Origin: a virus
Length of the DNA: 47,560 nt
IMG/VR virus record: IMGVR_UViG_3300023196_001846
Location: 1-47,560 of that record
Strand: one strand, 5' to 3'
Shown in pieces: positions 1-4,422 of the stretch. Position numbers and translations under genes: made by a program. The notes below the pieces were generated by a model. That model searched no databases. It saw only the letters and a list, made by a program, of their open reading frames with translations, and was not told the DNA's origin. The number at the start of each line of letters is the position of its first letter. The stretch's first letter is position 1.

Positions 1-35
1 TTCTGTTGTATAGAGTATTCGCATAGCTCTTTCAT
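1..35 (-). CDS. Possible 5' end of a small gene leaving the window
   Basis: An ATG on the minus strand at 33-35 opens a frame reading MKELCEYSIQQ that runs off the left edge with no stop. It lies 8 bases downstream of the stop of the preceding minus-strand gene (44-46), matching the tight packing of this cluster. Only about 11 codons are visible, so the call rests on position alone. Confidence 0.3.
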   Translation of the reverse strand, partial: MKELCEYSIQQ

Positions 36-43
36 ATTAGTTA

Positions 44-235
44 CTACCATGGTAGCTCGGTTTTATGTACATAAGTAAGACCTTTGTAATTAAACCACTC
101 TGATTTACCTTCTTTGTCTTCATCTTCATTGTACATGAAGCCAAAAGATTTTGGTAGATTGCCTACTGTGTAGCCTTTGTAGGTTGTACCTTCAAGGCGT
201 ACGTGATTTTCTTTTAAGAATTTAATTTTTTGCAT
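44..235 (-). CDS. Hypothetical small early-type protein, 63 aa
   Basis: A 63-aa protein starting MQKIKFLKEN and ending ELPW, rich in aromatic and charged residues (YKGYTV, WFNYKGLTYVHK). No membrane segment, Cys pair or known family is recognised. The leader contains no Shine-Dalgarno but is A/T-rich. A promoter-like element (257-287, minus strand) sits just upstream, with its -10-like part about 22 bases before the ATG, so this is probably the first gene of its own transcript. The gene shares strand and size range with its neighbours, which looks like a typical early accessory cluster for host takeover or defence. That role is inferred from context only. Confidence 0.7.
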   Translation of the reverse strand: MQKIKFLKENHVRLEGTTYKGYTVGNLPKSFGFMYNEDEDKEGKSEWFNYKGLTYVHKTELPW

Positions 236-256
236 AGTATATTTTATTTGTTTATT

Positions 257-287
257 ATATTATCTGTAGTGTATCGTATTTAATTTG
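257..287 (-). promoter_or_regulatory. Promoter-like element P1
   Basis: Read on the minus strand: CAAATTAAATACG, ten bases, then GATAATAT (257-264), about 22 bases before the ATG at 235. It is one of five copies in the first 2.3 kb with an identical 10-base gap between TACG and GATAATAT. The -10-like box is near the sigma-70 consensus; TACG would fall near -25. Confidence 0.6.
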
Positions 288-292
288 TAACA

Positions 293-439
293 CTACATTC
301 TTTGAAAGCTTATATTGTTAGATTGAAAAGCCAACCTGTATTCTTTTACAAGATTTAGAGCTTCTACCTTATCTTCTGCTTCATCTATTATCTCTGGTTC
401 ATAAGAGCCATTGCTCCAATATATTATATTATATCTCAT
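293..439 (-). CDS. Hypothetical small protein, 48 aa
   Basis: A short minus-strand frame from ATG 437-439 to stop 293-295. It starts MRYNIIYWSNGSYEPEIIDE and ends in QRM. Its start lies 2 bases after the stop of the upstream gene (442-696), a spacing typical of translational coupling. It ends just before promoter element P1, so it is the last gene of the transcript begun at P2. The composition looks protein-like: an alternating hydrophobic N-terminus followed by an acidic helix-like part (DEAEDKVEALNLVKEYR). No family is recognised. Its existence is supported by the tight fit between neighbours and by having no competing frame. Confidence 0.65.
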   Translation of the reverse strand: MRYNIIYWSNGSYEPEIIDEAEDKVEALNLVKEYRLAFQSNNISFQRM

Positions 440-441
440 AT

Positions 442-696
442 TTAATCGCCTTTATAGTTTAATTTTTTATAGAATTCACCGGCTGCCTTGGTCGATAGCT
501 TGTGTTTAGTTATATATACTTGTCTGTTATCTACTAACTCGTCTATTTTATCTTGCATTTCTTGTTTTGTTTTTGCAGGAAACGACATTAAGTAGTAAGG
601 ATAGAAGTTAAAGTACTTGCATGTATATGATGAGCACTCTTGCCCGTTATAAGCAGTCCACTCTCGGTATTCATATGGTATGTTTCTATGTTGCAT
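442..696 (-). CDS. Hypothetical protein, 84 aa
   Basis: An 84-aa protein beginning MQHRNIPYEYREWTAYNGQE, with a very aromatic first half (many Tyr and Phe, and two Cys in CSSYTC) and a basic C-terminal half (KHKLSTKAAGEFYKKLNYKGD). The pattern TKQEMQDKIDELVDN looks like an amphipathic helix. No known domain is recognised. It lies 5 bases downstream of the acidic gene 702-896 and 2 bases upstream of 293-439, as a middle member of the minus-strand operon that appears to start at P2. Function unknown. Confidence 0.75.
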   Translation of the reverse strand: MQHRNIPYEYREWTAYNGQECSSYTCKYFNFYPYYLMSFPAKTKQEMQDKIDELVDNRQVYITKHKLSTKAAGEFYKKLNYKGD

Positions 697-701
697 ATTT
701 T

Positions 702-896
702 TTAGAATATTGAGTCAAATACTGACTCGTTAACAAAATCTCGGTGCTCGTCGTTAAGGTAATCTACCTCTTCTTCTGTTAATTCTCTGCCGTCTATATC
801 TGCTGATACTAAGAAAGCGTCTACGAAGTCTGGATAGTCAGAGAAGTCTACTCCTTCGAATTCCATATTGTCTATTTGTGATAAGTTTATTTGCAT
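702..896 (-). CDS. Strongly acidic conserved phage protein, 64 aa
   Basis: A 64-aa protein with 11 Asp and 8 Glu but only two Arg and no Lys, so a net charge of about -17. The central pattern DYPDFVDAFLVSADIDGREL followed by TEEEVDYLND resembles small proteins I have seen in many marine phages, where no function is assigned. Such charge makes DNA mimicry or binding to a basic host protein possible, but that is speculation. It sits 6 bases downstream of 903-1028 and 5 bases upstream of 442-696, within the P2 operon. Confidence 0.8.
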   Translation of the reverse strand: MQINLSQIDNMEFEGVDFSDYPDFVDAFLVSADIDGRELTEEEVDYLNDEHRDFVNESVFDSIF

Positions 897-902
897 AGTT
901 AT

Positions 903-1028
903 TTATTTATTTTGATTAATGAATTCTTTTATTATATTTTCTAATTGTAGTGTTTGATTTGGTGTAATGTCACCACTTGTTAAATTGTTATCTTCACATA
1001 TTGAAGTAAAATCTATATATTCTAGCAT
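903..1028 (-). CDS. Small conserved phage-type protein, 41 aa
   Basis: A minus-strand frame from ATG 1026-1028 to stop 903-905, starting MLEYIDFTSICEDNNLTSGD and ending FINQNK. The pattern 'DFTSICEDNNLTSGDITPNQ' followed by a short helix (LQLENIIKEFI) resembles very small proteins seen in other phage genomes, none with known function. It is the first gene after promoter element P2, whose -10-like box ends 32 bases before the ATG, and it leads into 702-896 with a 6-base gap. Length, context and a sensible two-part fold (loop then helix) support a real gene. Confidence 0.72.
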   Translation of the reverse strand: MLEYIDFTSICEDNNLTSGDITPNQTLQLENIIKEFINQNK

Positions 1029-1059
1029 AGTTATTTGTTTTATTAGTTATTATTTTATT

Positions 1060-1090
1060 ATATTATCTTACTATTTTCGTATTTAATTTG
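1060..1090 (-). promoter_or_regulatory. Promoter-like element P2
   Basis: Minus strand: CAAATTAAATACG, ten bases, GATAATAT (1060-1067). It is the second of five copies with the same 10-base gap. It precedes the compact operon 903-1028, 702-896, 442-696, 293-439. Confidence 0.6.
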
Positions 1091-1097
1091 TTTGATT

Positions 1098-1247
1098 TTA
1101 GCCATATATTCCAAAAGAGTTAGGTACATCACCATTTACTAATGATATTAGTATTAACAGTGAGCCACTTATTATTAAAGTTATTGCACTGTAAACCAAT
1201 GAGTTAGATATAATATTTACTATTTTATTATGGTGAAATTTATACAT
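1098..1247 (-). CDS. Small single-pass membrane protein, 49 aa
   Basis: A minus-strand frame from ATG 1245-1247 to stop 1098-1100. A basic start (MYKFHHNKIVN) is followed by one clear hydrophobic segment of about 22 residues (SLVYSAITLIISGSLLILIS) and a short polar tail (NGDVPNSFGIYG). By the positive-inside rule the N-terminus would be cytoplasmic. No family is recognised. Small membrane proteins among early phage genes often act in superinfection exclusion, but nothing here proves that. It lies downstream of a terminator-like hairpin (1284-1323) and upstream of P2, so it depends on readthrough or a promoter I cannot see. Confidence 0.6.
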   Translation of the reverse strand: MYKFHHNKIVNIISNSLVYSAITLIISGSLLILISLVNGDVPNSFGIYG

Positions 1248-1283
1248 AGTTTTTACTTGTTTAAAGGTGATTATTTGTTTAGT

Positions 1284-1323
1284 GATTAAAAACAGTGAGG
1301 AGTTATTATCCTACTCCCCACTG
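1284..1323 (-). terminator. Rho-independent terminator-like hairpin
   Basis: An 11-base inverted repeat (1293-1303 and 1313-1323, one mismatch) with a 9-base loop. On the minus strand the stem ends in CACTG and is followed by TTTTTAATC. It lies 10 bases beyond the stop of gene 1334-1561 and should end that transcript. Confidence 0.65.
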
Positions 1324-1333
1324 CGTGAAGTAA

Positions 1334-1561
1334 TTAAATTATTACTTTGTCTCTCAATATTACTGGTATTGAAGTGCTGCTTGTATAACTTTTGTACTTT
1401 TCAAAGCAAGGCATTTGCTCTAATTTACCTTTCATTATATTGTACACTTTGTCATGGTTATACTTTACTTTTTTTCCATTTTTGAAAGTGACTTCAATTA
1501 CTTGGTTTTTTCCGATTAGTGATTTTCTTACAACGAAGCGTTTTGATTTTAAATTTTGCAT
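1334..1561 (-). CDS. Hypothetical basic protein, 75 aa; paralogue of 1821-2051
   Basis: A 75-aa Lys-rich protein. It shares the blocks SKRFV-RKSLIGKNQ, IEVTFK-GK, YNHDKVY-IMK and CFEKYKSYTSSTS, and the C-terminal PVILRDK, with the gene at 1821-2051. The two are clearly a recent duplication (roughly three quarters identical by eye). The fold may be a small beta-rich domain: short strands with alternating hydrophobics, one Cys, and a Ser/Thr-rich loop (SSTS). Function unknown. Promoter element P3 lies 42 bases upstream of the ATG, and a hairpin terminator follows the stop, so it appears to be a single-gene unit. Confidence 0.8.
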   Translation of the reverse strand: MQNLKSKRFVVRKSLIGKNQVIEVTFKNGKKVKYNHDKVYNIMKGKLEQMPCFEKYKSYTSSTSIPVILRDKVII

Positions 1562-1602
1562 AGTTAATTTATTTAAGTTATTATTATTTTTTAGTTACAT
1601 TA

Positions 1603-1633
1603 ATATTATCTGAATGGTTTCGTATTTTATTTG
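1603..1633 (-). promoter_or_regulatory. Promoter-like element P3
   Basis: Minus strand: CAAATAAAATACG, ten bases, GATAATAT (1603-1610), 42 bases before the ATG at 1561. It is the third copy of the fixed-spacing element. Confidence 0.6.
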
Positions 1634-1638
1634 ACGAG

Positions 1639-1757
1639 TGCTATACACGCAAGCGTTTTACGGAGAAGCGAAGATGCTATACACGACGCCCTTCGGGCGC
1701 CATTTTGTTGTAGGACGGAGTCTACTCTTCCGACTCTATTTCAAAGCCAGGCTTTAA
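1639..1757. repeat. Non-coding repeat module, copy 1
   Basis: This stretch carries TGCTATACAC twice (1639-1648, 1675-1684). The second is followed by a GC hairpin, CGCCC-TTC-GGGCG (1687-1699), and then by GGAGTCTACTCTTCCG (1717-1732), which recurs exactly at 2163-2178 with about 25 further similar bases. In copy 1, GAGTC (1718-1722) can pair with GACTC (1732-1736). No convincing start codon accompanies the conserved part, so I read it as structured RNA or DNA sites rather than a gene. Confidence 0.6.
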
Positions 1758-1762
1758 TACTA

Positions 1763-1805
1763 TGACATTAGCCTCATAAGTTATATAAGTAAGAGGCTAT
1801 TGTCA
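1763..1805. repeat. Long inverted repeat, copy 1 of a duplicated hairpin
   Basis: TGACATTAGCCTC (1763-1775) pairs with GAGGCTATTGTCA (1793-1805): 13 positions with one mismatch, around a 17-base loop containing TAAGT-like repeats. A related hairpin with a similar loop occurs at 2406-2450. It lies beyond the stop of 1821-2051 but has no clear T-run, so it is not a standard terminator. Confidence 0.6.
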
Positions 1806-1820
1806 CACTTTTGGTATATA

Positions 1821-2051
1821 CTAAACGACTTCTTTGTCGCGTAGTATAACTGGTACCGAAGTACTTGAAGTATATGATTTGTATTTTTCAAAACAGTTCA
1901 TAGTTTCTAATTTACTTTTCATTATGTCATATACTTTATCATGATTATAAGTAAAAGTTTTTCCACTTTTAAATGTTACTTCAATGATTTGATTTTTACC
2001 GATTAAAGATTTTCTGATGACGAATCTTTTTGATTGAATTGAATTTTTCAT
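1821..2051 (-). CDS. Hypothetical basic protein, 76 aa; paralogue of 1334-1561
   Basis: A 76-aa protein starting MKNSIQSKRFVIRKSLIGKN, nearly superimposable on the 75-aa product at 1334-1561 over its full length. Differences concentrate at the N-terminus and in the middle (SGKTFTYNHD against NGKKVKYNHD), and both keep the single Cys and the PVILRDK end. It is preceded by promoter element P4, 40 bases upstream. Keeping two intact copies, each with its own copy of the promoter element, suggests dosage or diverged roles. Function unknown; it is too small and basic to assign to an enzyme family. Confidence 0.8.
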   Translation of the reverse strand: MKNSIQSKRFVIRKSLIGKNQIIEVTFKSGKTFTYNHDKVYDIMKSKLETMNCFEKYKSYTSSTSVPVILRDKEVV

Positions 2052-2090
2052 AGTATTTATTATTTATTAATTATTAAGTTATTTACAAAT

Positions 2091-2121
2091 ATATTATCTT
2101 AGTAATTCCGTAAAACTCTTG
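2091..2121 (-). promoter_or_regulatory. Promoter-like element P4
   Basis: Minus strand: CAAGAGTTTTACG, ten bases, GATAATAT (2091-2098), 40 bases before the ATG at 2051. The upstream half (CAAGAGTTT) differs from P1-P3 but equals P5. TACG, the gap and the -10-like box are unchanged. Confidence 0.6.
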
Positions 2122-2127
2122 ACAGAA

Positions 2128-2207
2128 TGCTATACACCCCCCAGGGGGGGGCGACGTACAGTGGAGTCTACTCTTCCGGTCTTGTCTCAGAACCAGGCTG
2201 TACTACA
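2128..2207. repeat. Non-coding repeat module, copy 2
   Basis: TGCTATACAC (2128-2137) runs into a six-C, A, eight-G tract (2137-2151) able to form a very stable hairpin. The 16-base GGAGTCTACTCTTCCG (2163-2178) and a further 29 bases similar to copy 1 follow. The homopolymer runs could vary in length during replication. On the minus strand the order is conserved segment, GC hairpin, GTATAGCA, next promoter element. Confidence 0.6.
2135..2204 (-). ncRNA. Candidate small RNA from promoter P5
   Basis: P5 points leftwards and would start transcription near 2204. About 55 bases later the transcript meets the C/G hairpin at 2137-2151. No ATG-started frame of useful length fits, and the intervening 45 bases are conserved in the copy at 1717-1757. 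The simplest reading is a small RNA of about 70 bases. The weakness is that no T-run follows the hairpin, so termination there is uncertain. Confidence 0.3.
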
Positions 2208-2210
2208 ATA

Positions 2211-2241
2211 ATATTATCCAGGTGTGGCCGTAAAACTCTTG
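2211..2241 (-). promoter_or_regulatory. Promoter-like element P5 without a downstream gene
   Basis: Minus strand: CAAGAGTTTTACG, ten bases, GATAATAT (2211-2218). It is the fifth copy of the element. Unlike P1-P4 it has no good protein gene directly downstream, only repeat module copy 2. Confidence 0.55.
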
Positions 2242-2248
2242 AGAGTAA

Positions 2249-2268
2249 TGCTATACGCCCTGGCGGGC
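2249..2268. repeat. Non-coding repeat module, partial copy 3
   Basis: TGCTATACGC (2249-2258) overlaps a GC hairpin GCCC-TGGC-GGGC (2257-2268). The upstream 21 bases (2228-2248) match the P4 flank (2108-2127) closely. The 45-base conserved segment of copies 1 and 2 is absent here. More G-rich patches (2266-2274, 2311-2320, 2341-2355) stand out in an AT-rich genome. Confidence 0.5.
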
Positions 2269-2351
2269 GGGGGCTAAAACGTGAAAAATCTAGAGGTTTT
2301 ATGTAAAATGGCCGGGGGCTGGGCAAAAATATTTGACTTTGGCAGGTGGGC

Positions 2352-2377
2352 CGCGTCAATATTTCTCTATATATAAC
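2352..2377 (+). promoter_or_regulatory. Possible promoter of the + strand block
   Basis: CGCG, ten bases, then TCTATATATAAC: a loose match to the TACG-N10-GATAATAT layout on the opposite strand. It lies 110 bases before the first + strand gene, leaving a leader that contains the 2406-2450 hairpin. From 2052 to 2486 I see no convincing gene. Confidence 0.3.
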
Positions 2378-2405
2378 ACTTTACTTCTCTATTTCTAACA
2401 AAAAT

Positions 2406-2450
2406 ATGACACAAGCCTTATAAGTACTGTAAGTAACAGGCAAATGTCAT
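2406..2450. repeat. Long inverted repeat, copy 2 of a duplicated hairpin
   Basis: ATGACACAAGCCT (2406-2418) faces AGGCAAATGTCAT (2438-2450), pairing at 10 of 13 positions. The loop TATAAGTACTGTAAGTAAC closely matches the loop of the 1763-1805 hairpin. The mismatches differ between copies. It would lie in the 5' leader of the + strand gene block. Confidence 0.55.
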
Positions 2451-2486
2451 GTTTAAATACAGATTTAATTAAGTGATTATAAAAAT

Positions 2487-2732
2487 ATGGCAAAACAAAA
2501 ACTTTCACCAGCCGCTAGACGCGCAAAAGCAGCTCGTGACTTAGCATTTGCTAAAACTCCGGCTAGAAAAGCAAAAAAAGCACACTCACAAAGAGAGCGT
2601 AGAAAGAATCCGTGTCCAAAAGGTTATGATTATGACCACAAAAGACAAAAATGCGTGACTATAAAATCTAATAGAGGCAATGAAGGTAAGGGTACTAAAA
2701 AAGAAAAAGGTAAAACATACAATACTAAATAA
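2487..2732 (+). CDS. Small very basic Lys/Arg-rich protein, 81 aa
   Basis: An 81-aa product rich in Lys, Arg and Ala, starting [20 protein letters not shown]. It has a central Cys pair in [14 protein letters not shown] and a Gly/Lys-rich C-terminus. It is the first gene of the rightward block and ends 2 bases before the fibre gene. Short basic proteins like this occur repeatedly in marine phage genomes (see 7320-7898, 45680-45937 and 45937-46284) and may coat or condense virion DNA. That role is inferred from charge only. The Cys-x-x-Gly-Tyr...Cys arrangement could form a disulfide or bind a metal. Confidence 0.75.
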   Translation: MAKQKLSPAARRAKAARDLAFAKTPARKAKKAHSQRERRKNPCPKGYDYDHKRQKCVTIKSNRGNEGKGTKKEKGKTYNTK

Positions 2733-2734
2733 AC

Positions 2735-4057
2735 ATGGCGAGAATTAAGACATACTCAAACGACACTGACATATCTTCAGAGGATAAAGTAGTAGGTACA
2801 GATGGAAACCCAGGTAATAACTTTGGAAAAACAAAAAACTTTACAGTAGGAGCGCTATCTGGATTTATAGGGGCTGGATCTCAAGGCCCTCAAGGACCTG
2901 CAGGGGAAACAGGTGCTACTGGGCCTGCTGGATCAGACGGTGCAGATGGTAGTGATGGAACTGATGGAGCGCAAGGACCTGCTGGAAATGATGGAGCAGA
3001 CGGAGCTACAGGACCAACTGGGCAAACTGGAGCACAAGGAGCGACTGGTCAGACGGGTTCACAAGGTGCGTCAGGAGCAGATGGAACATCAATAAGTGTG
3101 CTTGGCACTGTGGCTAATTGCTCAGGTTTACCAACAAGCGGCAATACGTCTGGAGATTTATATGTACTTGACTCTGATGATGCTGGTTGCTCTTATGGAG
3201 CAGGTACTGCAGGAGATGGTTATGTTTGGACTTCAGGAAACACTTGGTTAAACATCGGGCCTTTAAGAGGACCTCAAGGAATACAGGGTGTTCAAGGAGC
3301 TCAAGGTGCTCAAGGTGCTGCGGGAGCAAACGGATCTAATGGAGAGCAGGGAATACAAGGAATACAAGGAATACAAGGACAAGCTGGACAAAACGGTAGT
3401 AACGGAGCGCAAGGTGAAACAGGCGCGATAGGTCAAACAGGATCAGTAGGCCCGCAAGGCCCAATAGGGTTAACAGGTCCTCCTGGAGCAGTAGAATCAG
3501 TTAATGCAGGTACAGGAATATCGGTAACGCCAAATACTACTGGTAATGTAACGGTTTCACTTACTTCAGATGTTGTAACACAAACAACAGGTACTGTTGA
3601 ACCATCAATAGAAGCTGGTATAACAGGTGCGTCTTATACAAGTAGAATAGGACACTGGGCAAGGACAGGGAACATGGTAGATGTGTACCTACGTGTTTCA
3701 ACAAGTAGTTTTTCATACTCAGACCTAGGTCAGGCTTTAAAAATAAAAGACTGCATTCCTTACGCAGTTGAAGGAAGATACAACACCGGTACTGATACAT
3801 ACTTTTTCATGGGAAACATATCAAACTTCCAAAATATATCCAACAACGGAACTGAGTTTCCATCTTTATTTTTAAGCCAAATAAAAACTAACGCATTAGG
3901 TGCTAATGCTTCGATATCCATTACTCGACCATCTGGGTATTCTACAGCTAGTATAATAACTAGTAATCTTGCATCAGGAGGTTTGGTAATAGCATTAAGT
4001 TTTAGATACAGGTGTCAAAACACTGAAACCTTACTACCTGGCGCGACAAAAAATTAA
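2735..4057 (+). CDS. Collagen-like tail fibre protein, 440 aa
   Basis: A fibre with a short N-terminal module ([20 protein letters not shown]) almost shared with the gene at 10595. Two blocks of Gly-X-Y collagen repeats follow (roughly residues 50-120 and 175-250). Between them lies a small globular insert with two Cys (about residues 120-175). A C-terminal beta-rich domain of about 180 residues ([20 protein letters not shown] onward) is likely the receptor-binding or trimerisation tip. Collagen-type triple helices are common in phage tail fibres. It stands apart from the other fibre genes at 10.6-15 kb. The repeats make the length prone to change by recombination. Confidence 0.85.
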   Translation: MARIKTYSNDTDISSEDKVVGTDGNPGNNFGKTKNFTVGALSGFIGAGSQGPQGPAGETGATGPAGSDGADGSDGTDGAQGPAGNDGADGATGPTGQTGAQGATGQTGSQGASGADGTSISVLGTVANCSGLPTSGNTSGDLYVLDSDDAGCSYGAGTAGDGYVWTSGNTWLNIGPLRGPQGIQGVQGAQGAQGAAGANGSNGEQGIQGIQGIQGQAGQNGSNGAQGETGAIGQTGSVGPQGPIGLTGPPGAVESVNAGTGISVTPNTTGNVTVSLTSDVVTQTTGTVEPSIEAGITGASYTSRIGHWARTGNMVDVYLRVSTSSFSYSDLGQALKIKDCIPYAVEGRYNTGTDTYFFMGNISNFQNISNNGTEFPSLFLSQIKTNALGANASISITRPSGYSTASIITSNLASGGLVIALSFRYRCQNTETLLPGATKN

Positions 4058-4113
4058 ATAAAATTTTTATCAAGTAACTATATATATATTAATAACCTTT
4101 AAAACCAAAACCA

Positions 4114-4404
4114 ATGACAGTTTATTATTCGACTAATTCGTGGTCTAGTCAACCACAACCAACGGAAAACCATTTGAAACTATGGAACCACATTACCAAC
4201 AAGGCGAACTGGCGTATTGTGCAGCTACCAAATGGGTATTACCAGACAGAATACAAAGACCTACGTAAAAACGATGAGTGGGTTGATGTAACAAGGCGAG
4301 AAACTATGCAAGCCGCAGAAACATCAATAGATAAAACCATAGAACATTATCTAAAAAAGATTGATTTTGTAAACGGCCCGAAAGTGGTAAAAACATTTAA
4401 GTAA
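4114..4404 (+). CDS. Hypothetical protein, 96 aa
   Basis: A 96-aa protein with a Trp- and Tyr-rich core (NHITNKANWRIVQLPNGYYQ, then DLRKNDEWVDVTRRET) and a C-terminal helix-like part. The NWRIVQLPNGYYQTEYK stretch looks like a small antiparallel beta-sheet. No catalytic motif is evident. It follows the collagen fibre after a 56-base AT-rich gap that could hold a promoter (CTATATATATATTAA), and ends 18 bases before groEL, so it may be co-transcribed with the chaperonin pair. Function unknown. Confidence 0.7.
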   Translation: MTVYYSTNSWSSQPQPTENHLKLWNHITNKANWRIVQLPNGYYQTEYKDLRKNDEWVDVTRRETMQAAETSIDKTIEHYLKKIDFVNGPKVVKTFK

Positions 4405-4422
4405 TATTTAAAATTTAATTTA

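Noticed and set aside
1700-1760. tRNA-like shape in the conserved repeat segment
   Set aside because: No acceptor stem, T-arm GGTTC-AA consensus or cloverleaf fits either copy.
2168-2359. A 63-aa minus-strand frame (MTRPTCQSQI..., ending RPEE)
   Set aside because: It runs through promoter element P5 and the repeat region, has a composition unlike the neighbours, and only its last 16 codons are echoed elsewhere (near 1726-1760), where no start codon exists.
2880-3490. Short tandem repeats in the collagen-like gene, briefly considered as a CRISPR or regulatory array
   Set aside because: The period is 9 bases with Gly-X-Y coding in frame and no spacers, so these are collagen-type codons.
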